Source of the DNA: Adineta ricciae
Taxonomy: Eukaryota > Rotifera > Eurotatoria > Adinetida > Adinetidae
Assembly (NCBI GenBank): GCA_905250025.1
Contig: CAJNOJ010000101.1
Coordinates: 76,206 to 140,205, forward strand
Direction: 5' to 3'
DNA length: 64,000 nucleotides
Shown: positions 31,204 through 43,065 of the stretch, one piece after another
Layout: each line of letters opens with the position of its first letter
How positions within the stretch are numbered: the stretch's first letter is position 1
Made by a program: the position numbers and the translations under genes
The notes under the pieces: generated by a model
Database searches by the model: none
Told to the model about the DNA's origin: nothing
Seen by the model: the letters and a program-made list of their open reading frames with translations, nothing else

Positions 31204-33006
31204 TTTTGCACGTGTAATAATATCAAATTAATACCATGTATTCGTATTTTCAACTATGTTTCTCTGAAACTTTCATTTTATTTAAGATTTCTATACTATT
31301 TTAACATATGAAATCTTCAGTTTGCTATTGCGACTCAACACATAAACATACAAAGAAAAGCATCGAGAACTTTTTCGAACATAATCTGAATATTAACCAA
31401 CGTAATGCTGGAGAGACCTTCCACTGATTTATGTTTAAATTACAAATTTACAGTAAATATTTGTCGATTGATCTATTTCGGTACTCGTTCGATTTTTAAT
31501 TGATGATCGTGAATTATAGTCTGAATCATTGAGAATTGCTCATTTAGGATTAATCCTTGTACTCTGTCGAACGTTTTCTCCAATAAATCCATATTGAATG
31601 TCAAAATCTTATGATTGTATAGGTTAACAGATAGTTTAGCTGTGAATTTTGTGTCGCTATTCATGAAATGAATCATATTGATGAAATCATGTGTTACTCA
31701 CTGAGAGTTCGTCTTAAAAATGATTTCTAATTTTATTAACAGCTCTACACTTTTTTACGACATCTGATAACAAATAAATAATGATTAGATCATATTGAAA
31801 AGGTAAATATCTCCATGCGAGTTCTATGTACATATTTTTGAGTTGAAAAGATCGTTTTCGTATTCATCACATTAGGTGTAAATCGTGTAACTTATCGTAG
31901 AAAACGTCACGATGGAAAGGATTAAGTTGATAGATAAGCGATCTGTGTCGAAATGATGAATTGTTGGATATGTCAGTAGTTGATTCTGATACAATAAAAA
32001 CGCTCCGCTGGTGCCTGTGGCGAATTCTGTCGTCGTTCGAAAAAGAGTCAAGCGATCACAAAGAAAAAATCGAGAGGAAATGTCAATTCTTTTAAAAGAC
32101 TGACTGAATGTGATTCCACATCATTATTAAAAAAAACTGTTACACAGTGGAATAAGTGAATCTCAAATTCAACGATGAATCATTTTGTTCTCGAACGACT
32201 CGTAGAACATCAGCGAAGCCACTGCACTCATCAAATCAATGAACTAAATTACAAAAAGATATTTCACTGATCCTGAGATAAAATCGAATAATCATATCGA
32301 AGGATATTGTATATTGAAATCTAAAAATAGAGCAGATAATGCTGATTGGACACTTTGTTCTTTTATCTAGCTTAAGGAAAAGTTGGGTTTTTCCTTGAAT
32401 AGTGTAACTCCTAATCGGGTTAACTTAACTGTCATTCCAATCGTAAAACATTTGATTAATCGACACGAGGAATAGATGTGACGATTATTGTCATTAATCT
32501 CACATTGATTGTTATTGTCTCATCCCTTTCTCTTCTAAAATACGTCAAGGTAACGATAAAACACGTTTCTTCTCTGCGTTCTTTCGAACTTTTCTGTTCC
32601 TGCAACGCATATCGTTAACAGAATGCTTTAGATGAATTGCGCGCTAATGCGCCATAATAGTATACAACGTAGATCTATCACAAACTCAACAAGGATGAAA
32701 AATGTTCGTTGCTTTGTTCATTTTGAAACTCCAAATATGAAAATCAAACAAAAAATGTTGTTTGTTTTTCGACGCATAATTTGCGACATGGTGTTCTTCT
32801 AAACGGAAACTGGTTTAGAAACTTTGTTCTCTGAACAGAATGAGAATATAATCTTTATTAAACGAATCTGAGTAGAATTCAGTAGTGGCAAAAATTGAAA
32901 ACGACACGAAGCACTCATTAACATATGCCTAAGAAATAATCGAATACTGAGCACAAATTCTTCTATTAAAAAGAAAATATTTACGTAGAATTTAACAATG
33001 TTCTAA
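31204..33006. other. Intergenic region containing a decayed nuclear-receptor copy
   Basis: Apart from the pseudogene at 31470-32110 (separate entry), I see no coding exon, RNA gene or repeat in the remainder. Confidence 0.5.
31470..32110 (-). pseudogene. Decayed nuclear-receptor ligand-domain copy
   Basis: Read on the minus strand, the last codons give NEQFSMIQTIIHDHQLKIE, resembling DSRQFIEIVDIVVEQTQQKF of the intact receptor C terminus. Further along, tatgtacatatttttgagttgaaaagatcg parallels gatgtacatattctgcgtaggtaagatcg, and gtggcgaattctgtcgtcg parallels gtggtgaatttcgcggttg, all in the same order as in 33007-33762. The frame is broken repeatedly and no DNA-binding exon is present. Confidence 0.65.
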
Positions 33007-34234
33007 TTAAATACGAAACTTCTGTTGAGTTTGTTCAACCACAATATCGACAATTTCAATGAATTGTCTTGAATCGTGTGCTTCGACAATGGCATTATTC
33101 ACCAATAACATACACTGGACTACATTCATAAGTCGAACGACCGCTTCCTTATGGTTATATCTATATAGAAGATATCGCCAAACGATTTCGATGTACATAT
33201 TCTGCGTAGGTAAGATCGCTTTCACGTTGATCAACTTCGGTGCGGATTCGCTGTAAATTGTGTAGTTTGTTGTGGTAAAAGCAATGGTTGCAAGGATTAG
33301 TTTCATAAATGTACAGTCGGGATCGAATTGATCGATGATGCGTTTGGTTGTCGCGACGGATTCTGGTCGAAAAACGCATTCAGCCGATCTATAGAATGAG
33401 GAGTGATTATATAGATGCCTTTGACTGACGAGAAACATTCCGCCGATGCTGGTGGTGAATTTCGCGGTTGTTTGGGTTAGTGTCAAACGATCGTTGTGAG
33501 GTAGAGAGAGATAATCGCGGTTCTTTTCGAAGACATTCTGTATGTTGGTCATGGTCAAAAGAAAAAAATCGCTGACTGCGGAGTATCGGTATCGGAATTT
33601 GACTGGTAAAAGATTTTGTTCACGAACGAAGCGTTGAATGTCGGAATGACCACTGTGTTCGTCAAAATTGCGAGTTAAATTCGAAAGAAGAATCCATTGC
33701 TCACGAGATAAGGTGGATTGGTTGAATGAAAGAGGATTTAAGGCTGGAATCTGAAAGCACAAGGAGAATTCTGTAGAAGAAAAAGTTTAAATGGCTTTTA
33801 CTTGTTTATAACGAATAAGAGTGGCCGAATTTGGTACGTTGAGGAATCGTTTTTGATTTTTCCCGTGATTGGACGGTTGACGATCCCGAATCATATCTTT
33901 ACTCATGCCAACAGCAAAACACTTCGCCAATCGACAAGCTGAACAGAGACGGCGATTACTAATATTGATTTCGCATTGATTTTCATAATCGCACCTTCGT
34001 TTGATCTAAATTTGACAGAAATTCATGAAAAAATGCTTTGGCAAAAGGAGAACTGACCAGGTCTTCAGTAATATTTCGTCGAAAGAAGACTTTACACGAA
34101 AGGCAAACAATTGCGCCGTAATAAGAATACTTTGCGCAGGCCCCGCAGATTTTACATTCACGTAAAATCGGTTGTTTTTGTCGAAGAGCAACATCCAGTG
34201 ACACAGACGTAATTGGTAAATCTTTTTGCATCAT
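33007..34234 (-). CDS. Nuclear hormone receptor
   Basis: Ligand-regulated transcription factor acting in the nucleus. Three exons on the minus strand, 34234-34058, 34005-33802 and 33750-33007, give 374 residues. First zinc finger: CKICGACAKYSYYGAIVC, then LSCKVFFRRN with the P-box. Second finger: CDYENQC, then CEINISNRRLCSACRLAKC and FAVGMSKDMIRD, so all Cys ligands are present. A hinge follows, then a divergent ligand-binding domain of about 250 residues (exon 3) containing SDFFLLTMTNIQ, FDPDCTFMKLILATIAF and EIVWRYLLYRYN. No clear AF-2 helix motif was seen at the C terminus. The intron after RRNITEDL splits the two fingers. ATG 34234 is followed at once by a second ATG. Orthology to a known subfamily is unclear; it is probably of a rotifer-expanded group. 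Confidence 0.9.
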
Positions 34235-35127
34235 TTCTAGAAAGTTTAATGAGAGAAGAGAAAGGAACATTCTATAAACAATTCTACTCCATGTTTTAGG
34301 TTTCTCAGTGTAAATAAAGAAGAATAGAAAGGAAAAAACAGTCTTTCGACCCGACTGAAGTATCATAAGACAAAAGCACGAACGTGTACTGCGCATGTGA
34401 AGCAAATGCAATGAGTATATATGTTTATGCGTATACATCCACGTCAAGGTTAGAATTGCTAAAGTTTTACCCTTTCTAATAAAAATACAAAGATCGTCCT
34501 CGTCGACACATTAAACATCTGTCTTCGAAGTTCTCACGTCTCTTCCATAATCGATGAGGAAATAACGAGAATAAACGGTTCGTTTTAATTAAATGGTACT
34601 CAATTTATGAATGTGTTGAGACATCACACCATTCTTAAGAAAATTAAATAATCATGATCGTAAACTACTTGCCAAATTGACATTCAAGTACAAACCTTTC
34701 GACGTTGATCGTAATTGTAAACATACAGATTTGAATACGAATGTGAAGTTAAATCTAAATACAATCTTTTGAAACAATTAATGTCAAAGATCATAATTTT
34801 GATGTGTTTACCTTGCAATGACCGATGTGGGTTACAGGACTGAAGTCCTACTCAACAACTGATGACATCTATGGCAATGCTATAAAGATAAATTGAGCGT
34901 TTTTTCTTTGTAAACTAATTTGAAATGCTCGAGCGAATTCTTCTGGCGAAATCATCAAGATTTGGTAATTCTGAAAATGGCTCAGTCAATCTCCAATAAA
35001 GTTCCTGAAATCTTATTAGAATTCTCTTTCTTTTTCTCCATTTGTTATCATTAGATATAGATATATATAGTTTCATATTCTTTTTTTTAAACTTTTCGTT
35101 TCTACGGACAAGGAACAAAGGAATGTG
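34235..35127. other. Intergenic, divergent promoters
   Basis: Between the nuclear receptor (minus) and the LRRFIP-like gene (plus). No exon or repeat recognised; pieces of open frame are shadows. Confidence 0.5.
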
Positions 35128-36832
35128 ATGAGTTCTTCAACAGTGAGTCGATATCGAGAATCAACAACGATCACAACATCTCCTCAGACATACGACCGAG
35201 TTGACACATCATTTGCCGAAGAAGATGCTCTCGATGCCATTGCGAAAGAAGTAAAATTTTCATTCCGAGATTCGAAATTCGGAGTTCGTTTTCTTTCAAG
35301 GCGGAGCTTCGTCTTCACAATCAACGCGAACAAAATCGCGTCGCCCGTCAACTTCGTCACAAAGAATTAGAACGGAATGCACCCGACGTAAATTTCTTCA
35401 TTCATCTTAATTAGTACATAATCTTTCGTCTAGGATAACGAAGAAGAATCGCCTACAACATCTCACACGCCATCAACACCTTTGGGTTCATCGAAAGTAC
35501 GTGGATTTCATCGTTAAAAACAGAAATAAACGTTATTCTTTAGTCAGGTGTGGTGGGTACCAATGCGAATTCACTATTACTTCAGAAATTTCTCAATGGA
35601 GATGTGGATCTTCGTACAATCGAACAACGCGACTTACGAGTTCGACTTTCTATTTACATATTTTCATATAAAATTCGACCTTTTCTTCTAGCGACTATTA
35701 AGTGAGCTGGAATCGAGATACAAGTCACTAATGATTAGTAATTCCGGCATGTATAACGAAAAACAAGCATTATATTACCAAGTGGATTTGCACAAAGATC
35801 AATTAGAAGAGTTATATGAAACAACGAATCAACTGAAACGACAATACAAAGAAAAATGTCGTGTAAGTCTGTCATTCTGCTCGAGAAGAAGATTTATACG
35901 AAAAATTTAGGAATTCGATTGGCAAAAACGGAGTCTGTCCGATCTTCAACATGAGTCGAATCAAATCAAAGAGGTCTTGATGAAATGCGAAAGATTAATC
36001 GAAGTAAGTTCGAGCAAATCTCTCTTCGATCTGAGAGTTGTCGTCTTAGGAATGTGAAGAACAAAGATTCTCCTCGGTGTTACCAACCGAGATCAAATCT
36101 CGCAAAACTTTATTATTATTAAATTCATTTGCTAATGGATCCATCGATCAAAAACTAGAACGAATTTTACACGAAAAATGTGAAGAATACGAAGAATTGA
36201 TGAAACTACGATCAGAATTAGACGAAGAAAAGACACGTTCGAAAAAAGTCAACGAATTTCGAATCAACCTCAACGAATCCCCAAACGACACCTGCGATTC
36301 AGAACAACAAAGTAATATCTCCAATAGCTTTGATAGAAAAGTCACTTTCTCTTCGTAGAACAACTAATCAAAGAAATCACTTCGTTAAAAAACCGATTAC
36401 AACGCTTAGACACTGACAATGGTTCATTACAACAAGAAGTACAAACCCCACTATTGTTCTCCGTTCATCTCCGCACTTTTCTTTCTAGAATAAACGCTAC
36501 GAAGCTCAACTCGCACGATACAAACAGCAGCTAGACGATGCTGAACGTGTTGAAGATGAGCTAAAATACGAACGGCGCGCTTTACAACGTGAGGTATGTC
36601 CGATCATCTGTGATAAAAATATCCCGAGGATCACTTCTAGCTTCGCATGGCACGTGATGAATTGGAACAAGAACGCACGCGAAGTGATGTCTTACAGCGT
36701 GAGAATGAGCGTTTACGTACGTCACGAAAGAAGAATCTTCTTGGAAATTCAGATGATCCACTCGTTAGTTCACGCTCGCATTCACCTTCATTACCAACGA
36801 ATTCGAATTCACCGAGAGATGAATGGAATTGA
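35128..36832 (+). CDS. LRRFIP-like coiled-coil protein (Flightless-1-interacting family)
   Basis: Ten exons with short introns, 35128-35250, 35301-35387, 35434-35496, 35544-35639, 35692-35862, 35911-36003, 36050-36311, 36359-36438, 36489-36593 and 36641-36832, encode 423 residues. The N-terminal signature EEDALDAIAKEAELRLHNQR and ARQLRHKELERN matches the start of LRRFIP1/2, which bind Flightless-1 and link actin and innate-signalling functions. A short Ser/Thr segment follows, then long coiled coil: ELESRYKSLMISNSGMYNEK, ALYYQVDLHKDQLEELYE, KCEEYEELMKLRSELDEEK and ERALQREL-type heptads up to about residue 395. It ends with a Ser-rich tail SRSHSPSLPTNSNSP. The ATG at 35128 is preceded in frame only by GTG. 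Identity to one vertebrate member is not claimed. Confidence 0.82.
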
Positions 36833-37051
36833 ATTTATTTTGTGTTCATATTCAGATGGAAATTTTATTTAAAAAGAAAAGACAAATAGATTCTTTCGAG
36901 AGGGTAAATAAATGAATTATAAACCATATCAATGGTCAGAAATACTATATGAACTCAGTTTTCACCTTCGAACTTGAACGATGTTTAGATTTGTCATAGG
37001 CGATACTAAAAGAAAGACGAGAGGAGACGGTGAGCACGTTTATCGACATTC

Positions 37052-38158
37052 CTACGTCATTTGTTCTTTGATGAAAAGTGTTAATTTGGTATTTTCAGCT
37101 AATTCATGACTCGCCGCCAACCATTCTCTTTGTTGTTCATAATCTAATTTATTCCATCGGATTCTTTTGAATAAATGCATAATGATTTGACTGTTGTCTA
37201 CGTGGTTCGCAGTAATCCAGTTCAAGATTCGACTTAAAACGATGGTTTCATCACGATTTTGAATGGTTTCATCGGATAAAATGTTCGCAATTGTTGTATA
37301 GGGCAATTGAAGGAATGTTTTCATGTTAATGCACTGATTGAAGTTCTTTGAAAGGTAATAATGTGATTGGTAAAAGGCTTTTTTCATTCCGTAATACCGG
37401 GCTAATTCCAAAACACGAAAAACATGTCGTTTCTCGAAGGTGGATAAAAATTCTTCGCAAATTTCGAAAATTTTTCCGATATCGAGTTCTTTCGCACAAG
37501 TTAATACTTCTTTGACATTCCGGAACGTCAGTGTTAGTTCACCTGAAATATCCGGATGAATTTTTTTCTTAGTGGAAAAGAAAACTCCTACCGGTGTAGA
37601 GAAACGTCAAGACTAATTGCAGACCTTTGTGTGAAGTGTGACGAAGATGAGTTCGAGTGACGAAATCGGTGCGGCGCTCGCGAAAAAAACTTCTGAAGAG
37701 AGGAAGATGAACAAGCAGATCGAAGATGGAAATTCATCTACCGATATTTTGGACTGAATGCCGCTGAAAAAATTCGTTGAATTTTCTTCGAGGCAGTGTT
37801 TTTCGTTACCTAAGACAATTCGATGTGCGAGATATTCACTTCCATCGACAACGAGCATCAAATCACAAAAACGAGATTCTTTCCACATTTGTGCAAGAAT
37901 TTTACGTGCTTCGAGTTCAGTATTCGCTTGAACGAACCGTTGGATGATATCTCGATCGTGAATATCGGTTGACGATTGATTTTGTTCCAAAAGAATGTCA
38001 TTTAATTTCAAGGTTAAAGGATTTGTTGGATGTGTTGTTAGATTTACCGCTGAAGTTTCATTCGTGTTTGACGACTGACTTGTCCGTAGATCTAAAATTG
38101 ATAGACGAACCCGAAATGGACGAACAAGTAGGAACGGAGTAGTGCGATGAGAAGACAT
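37052..38158 (-). CDS. BTB-BACK domain protein (kelch-like family, without kelch repeats)
   Basis: Probable substrate adaptor for a Cullin-3 ubiquitin ligase. Four exons on the minus strand, 38158-37810, 37763-37742, 37692-37592 and 37542-37052, give 320 residues. After an 80-residue N-terminal region the BTB domain begins ILAQMWKESRFCDLMLVVDG, then SEYLAHRIVLAAFSPKYR, a divergent middle (RSFFRERRTDFVTRTH), and LQLVLTFLYTGELTL. It is followed by NVKEVLTCAKELDIGKIFEI and a BACK-type helical domain with FLQLPYTTIANILSDETI and ETIVLSRILNWITAN. The protein stops after BACK, where KLHL proteins would begin kelch repeats. Exon 2 is only 22 bp but is needed to rebuild the conserved HRIVLAAFSP motif. 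Its start lies 245 bp from the divergent coiled-coil gene. Confidence 0.84.
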
Positions 38159-38402
38159 TTAGAAAGACATGATCGAAGAAAGAAAAAAAATCAACTAGTT
38201 GATTGGCGTTTTTTGTTTTCAAGGAAAAAAATTTCAATTTTAAGCGCCATGATTTCTCTTCTTCCTCTAACAACGGGAGTAATATGTGCTCAGGTGATGT
38301 TATTCAATACACAGGAAAAGTTACTAAAAGCGTTTTCCTTTCGCAGAGAAAGTCAATGGGAAAGGTTATTCTCTTTCATTTCTCAAAGAGTAGACTGACT
38401 CG

Positions 38403-39389
38403 ATGGGGTCAAGTTCGAGTTGTTCGAAAAAGAAGAGAATGAACCGAGAAAATCAAACTTCACGATCTGTAAGAGAGATTTCATCGGTACGAAAACGATC
38501 ATCATCGATTCCATCGAAACCACACGATCCACTGTTTGTTCGCACACCTAAACTACAACGACGACCGATATCTTTATATGGAAGGATATTTGAACTGGAA
38601 ACCAATGTTGAAGATTACGCAGAAATATGGGATCAAAATGCTGAGGTAAACACATTCGAATAGAATTTATCGAAAGCTTCGAATATTCTTTAGTTATCCA
38701 CAATTTTCCAATCGAAATCCAAATCAGATTCTACTCATTTTGAGCAACATCAAAATGAAACATTGAACAAAAAATGGAATCGAAAAAGCGCGGCTACATT
38801 TGATTCTGCTCACGTTGAATCCACCGTTGACAGTGAAACTCAGTCATCCATACATTTATCCTCTTCGTATCAAATCACTGACTTAATCAATAATCTAAAT
38901 CAAATCCATAACCAGTTAGACGATATCACAAAGCGACGAGCCAGTCGAATATCGAACGAAACTGAATACGTACTTATACGCATTCTGAACGAAACCAAAG
39001 AGAAACAACAACGATTACTAGCCTATGCCAAAGAGCGACAATGCGAACAGGATGAAATTTACCAAAAATTATTGCAAGATTATATCGCACAATTAGATGA
39101 AAGAAAAGCGAAGGAACTCGCTGATTTACAGAAACAATTGCAGAGTTATCGAGATGAAATTCTCGAGGAATCTCAAGTGAAGGTGCGAACGGTCAACGAT
39201 CAAGCAAATACACTGAAATCCAAAATTCTCCACGAGGAACAACAGCAGATTTCAATGAAAGTCAATTCGCTCATTTCACAAATTCAGAAAGCGTCCATTG
39301 ATGATTCTACTCAACCATTCGGTAGCGAAATCCAAACAGCGACAAGCATCACCACCAATGCTACTGTCGGAACTAAATTGAACAAATAG
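38403..39389 (+). CDS. Unknown coiled-coil protein with N-myristoylation/palmitoylation-like start
   Basis: Two exons, 38403-38645 and 38694-39389, encode 312 residues. The start MGSSSSCSKKKRMNRE has Gly2 and Ser6 as preferred by N-myristoyltransferase, Cys7 for palmitoylation and a basic cluster, so attachment to the inner plasma membrane is plausible. The middle is Ser/Arg-rich. From about residue 150 to 285 there is coiled coil (ITDLINNLNQIHNQLDDIT, RLLAYAKERQCEQDEIYQKL, LDERKAKELADLQKQLQSY). A Thr/Ser-rich tail ends in KLNK. No known family was recognised. Promoter shared with the divergent BTB-BACK gene. Confidence 0.75.
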
Positions 39390-39583
39390 CGCGCAGAGTG
39401 TGAGTCGAGGTTATTAACCGCATTTATCTAGAGTCACCTGCTTCAAAGATATAAATTTCATTTTCAGCACGAAACTTAACAAGTAGACCGACACATAACA
39501 CATAAACTTTTTTTTATATTTTCGTGATGTAAATATACACAATAACAAAAGAGAAAAGATAATTTTCATACATATGATTTCTT

Positions 39584-41716
39584 TTATAAAAGACCTTGTT
39601 TCCGAAGATCATCATATGTTCGCTTGTTAACAACATTTCCCATTGAATCTTCAAACTCTTCTTCTGTTTCCGGTTTCCATCGTTCATCGTCTTTGTTATC
39701 TTTGATCTTTTTCCATAAACCCAATGCGTCCTCGATCGATGTGATATTCGCAAAATGCGCCGTATTCGGAATACCTAAGCAGCGCATACCATGTGCATGT
39801 CGCCATTCCTAAATCAATCAAATAATCCAACTGATAAACACACCGAACTGAAAGCGAGGAAAACTTACAGCAAAATGTCGTTGAAATGCTTTTGGTCCGC
39901 GATAGGTGTGGTTCCCGCAGATTTCGCAGTTGAAGTACATGTTAAGGCCATGTAATTTATAAAGCCAATAAGGAATTGGCTAATCGGAACAAAACATTAC
40001 ACGCAAAACATTATATTTTCTTGCACTTACTTTTCCATCCCAGCCAAGTGGTAAATTTTTTGGATTATAAATGAGTCCGTCATCTTCGAGATCGGAATCA
40101 TCGTCGGAAACATCACCACCACCCATATCCTCATCATCGGAGTTGGTTTCACCAGCTCTCGCCTGTTTACGACGAACGTTATCCAATGTAGCTGCACGTT
40201 GTTCACTGAGTAAATCGATCAAACGATAAATTTGCGCTTCCATTCCTGCGATTTCTTTATGACGAACCGAATCTTTACTGAAAGTGAGAAGAAAAAAATC
40301 TACGTTTGGAAAGAAAAGAAATCCGCTTTTCTACGAACTTTCCACGTTTGGTTTTATCCGCATCTTTTGTGAATAGTGACGGATCGAGATCTTCAACAGA
40401 CTTATCTTTCGTCGAAAATAAACGTTTAGCACGCTCTTCCAATGTTCTAAACATATACATTGAAACAGAGTCAATATTCACCAAGTTTCTTACCCTCCAC
40501 ATTTCATTCCGAGTGCTAATAAAGCAGATTTTAATCGGTCAAGACCAACCGACGCTAATTCCTGAAAAAAACACTCAAGTCAACGATCAATTGTAACTCT
40601 TCATCGAGCTTCTCACCTCCCACGACGAAAATCCACTTAAATCCAATGGTGCTCCACCTTTTGCCAACGCTCCGCCAGTTTCTTTCTGAAATAAAATCCA
40701 AAGTTAAGTTACTAAGAAAGATAAAAACAAGTTCATAACGTTACCGGCCATCCTGGAAAGATTCCTTGTTCCCATTTCAACTCGAATTCTTGTCTAACAT
40801 GACTTAAATCTTTTTGGATGTTAATCAATGGTTTACAACGTTGAAGAAAATCGAATAGATAAGGAAATAAGTGCTCAAACAGATATTGCCGATAATCTTG
40901 TCCTTTGCGGTCTTTGGAAATTTCATACAAACGATCAAATCGTTGTAAATAGGTTAAATAATCCATTTTTTCCATGCCTTTGATATTCGAATAGAATTCG
41001 TAACAAAGATGAAGATCGAGGAAACGACCATAGCCCTCTTCATCCGTAAAACTTGCCAAAGCTAAACGAAGAGACAGACTTTCCTATAACGGAAGATTTA
41101 CTGATTTACCTAATGGTTCTCCATCCTCAGTTTCTTGCAGTTGTCGCATGAATTCCTCGTATTCTATCGACATGGGAACGGCAATCTGAGAAAAGAACAA
41201 AATTTTCGAATAGAATAAAACTGAAAACCATTTCTCGCTTTAACAAACTTCATCTGAAGCTTTGGGATAATATTGACGGATATTTTTCAATCGAGTATAG
41301 AATTCCGTAAATTCATTCGGACCTGATAATGCTTCAATTTCTTTCTTCCGTGATCTGATCAAACAAAACGAAGTTATGCATTCGCAGTATCTTCACTTGT
41401 CGCTTACCCGTCTCTGTCATCATATGTTTCTTTCAAACGACTGGATGTTTCCGCATAACGCTATAAACATTTACAAGAGAGATTGTTTTCAACTAGGGAA
41501 AATCATTGACTTACATCGAGTAATAATTTAACCATATGTTCAGAATTGATTTGTTCTCGATGCTGAAAAGTAGAAAGAGAGGAATGACTTTACGGGAGAG
41601 AAGATTAAACGAACCGTGGCTTTTTTTCGTAGCATCTCTTTTGTCATTGTGTCCATCAGTCGTTCACGTTCTTCGTGATAACGACGTTGTTGTTCAAGAA
41701 CGGAGTCGATCGACAT
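39584..41716 (-). CDS. SF3A3: Splicing factor 3A subunit 3 (SF3a60/Prp9)
   Basis: Component of the U2 snRNP complex SF3a, needed for branch-site recognition, in the nucleus. About ten short exons on the minus strand. The first exon (41716-41615) reads [20 protein letters not shown]. Later exons give [55 protein letters not shown] (SAP-like motif), [15 protein letters not shown], a highly acidic stretch ([16 protein letters not shown]) and [14 protein letters not shown]. The C-terminal C2H2-type zinc finger is [19 protein letters not shown] followed by [16 protein letters not shown]. The last exon ends [18 protein letters not shown]. Strong conservation from end to end; no damage seen. Exon borders between the two ends were not all fixed. 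Confidence 0.96.
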
Positions 41717-42353
41717 GGCTATGGATTTCCTATCTACAAATCTTGTGAAATAATGCTCAGATTGATGTTTAGTAACAAATGAAATTTGTCATAGGCTGAT
41801 TTTCACGCACCGGAACCAATGAATATAATCTTCAAGATTATTCATATTTATTTCAAAGGTTCAAAAATTACGAATTTCAAAGCCTAGAAAAATCGTTTTC
41901 ACTGATATAGATGTCGCTGTTTTCTGCGTTTACAGTTCATTTTCCAGAGTAGAAAATCTCGAAACAGTTGAAATTCTTCATCGATCTATCGCATTGAATT
42001 TTCCCGATGAAAATCACGAAGATTTGTTTCTTATTTGCAAAGTCGAATTTTAATTTCAATCTTTGCGAAGGTCGTTTAATATAAATTCTACTATGCCGCC
42101 TAGCCAATGGAATTTCATGGAATGCAAAGAGAAAAATGATTCTTTGTTTTGACGTATTTCATCGTTCTTTCTCAAATCGTCTATACACTCGATTACTTTT
42201 CGAACGAAAATAACAACCTCGAAACCACATTGTCTTTTGATTTCGTGTTTGCCTTTTTTTTATTAGATTTTCGAGTATCATCAACTGTCGTTCTTTTCTT
42301 TTTCTTTTCTTCTCCTTCCTATCCAATAGATTATTCTTCTAAAAGAGAAAAAA
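41717..42353. other. Intergenic, divergent promoters
   Basis: Between SF3A3 (minus) and the acidic-protein gene (plus). Pyrimidine-rich toward 42300. No exon or repeat seen. Confidence 0.5.
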
Positions 42354-43065
42354 ATGTCGACAGAAGCTGAAACTAAAGGCAAAAAGGTAAGACTTGATTT
42401 TCACCGAATTTTCCTCGAATATCTTCTTATTCTCCTGTTCGATCTAGCGAACGCACGAAGAAGACGATGAATCGAACGGAGGTGCTGAAACTACGACTGC
42501 AAGTTCAAAGAAAAAATCCACCCCGGTGAAAGCAGCCACATCAACCACCAAGACCAAATCACGAAACGATGAAGAAGATGATGAATCCCGCGAAGACTAC
42601 AATGAAGACGACTCCAACAGTGTGGAAGTTCACGGTAAAAATGCATCAAAACGCAATGGCAAAGCAACATCAACGAACGCAGCAGCTGCCAGTGGTATTG
42701 AATGGAAATTTCTCGAAAATTTTTCTCACGAATTTCTTTCCTTCAGGTGACGCTGACGAAGATGGCGATTTCGACGACGATGAAGACGATGAAGGCTCCG
42801 AAGACGAGGAGGATGGTTTGTTTTGATGCAAAGAAAATGCCCTACTCTAATTAATTTCATCATTTAGATTACAAGGGACAAGGTGATGGTAGTGAAGGAG
42901 AAAGTGATGATGGTAATTATTATTGGTTTGCTTTTCTTTCGCTCTACTATCTATAAACTTGTAGGTGGAAGTGAAGGTGATGCCGGTGGTGATGATGATG
43001 AATCAAAAGATGTGGTTGAGGATGATGACGAAGACGACGAAGGTGACGAAGAATCAAAAGAGTGA
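42354..43065 (+). CDS. Highly acidic, prothymosin-like protein
   Basis: Five exons, 42354-42386, 42448-42694, 42747-42815, 42868-42912 and 42965-43065, give 164 residues. The N-terminal half is Lys/Thr/Ser/Ala-rich (MSTEAETKGKKRTHEEDDES, KKKSTPVKAATSTTKTKSR). The C-terminal half is almost only Asp, Glu, Gly and Ser (DADEDGDFDDDEDDEGSEDE) and ends EGDEESKE. This is the composition of prothymosin/parathymosin or acidic histone-chaperone tails; nuclear localisation is likely given the basic patch. The sequence is low complexity, so homology cannot be decided by eye. The 3' UTR is T-rich and long, with AATAAA near 43418. Confidence 0.75.
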
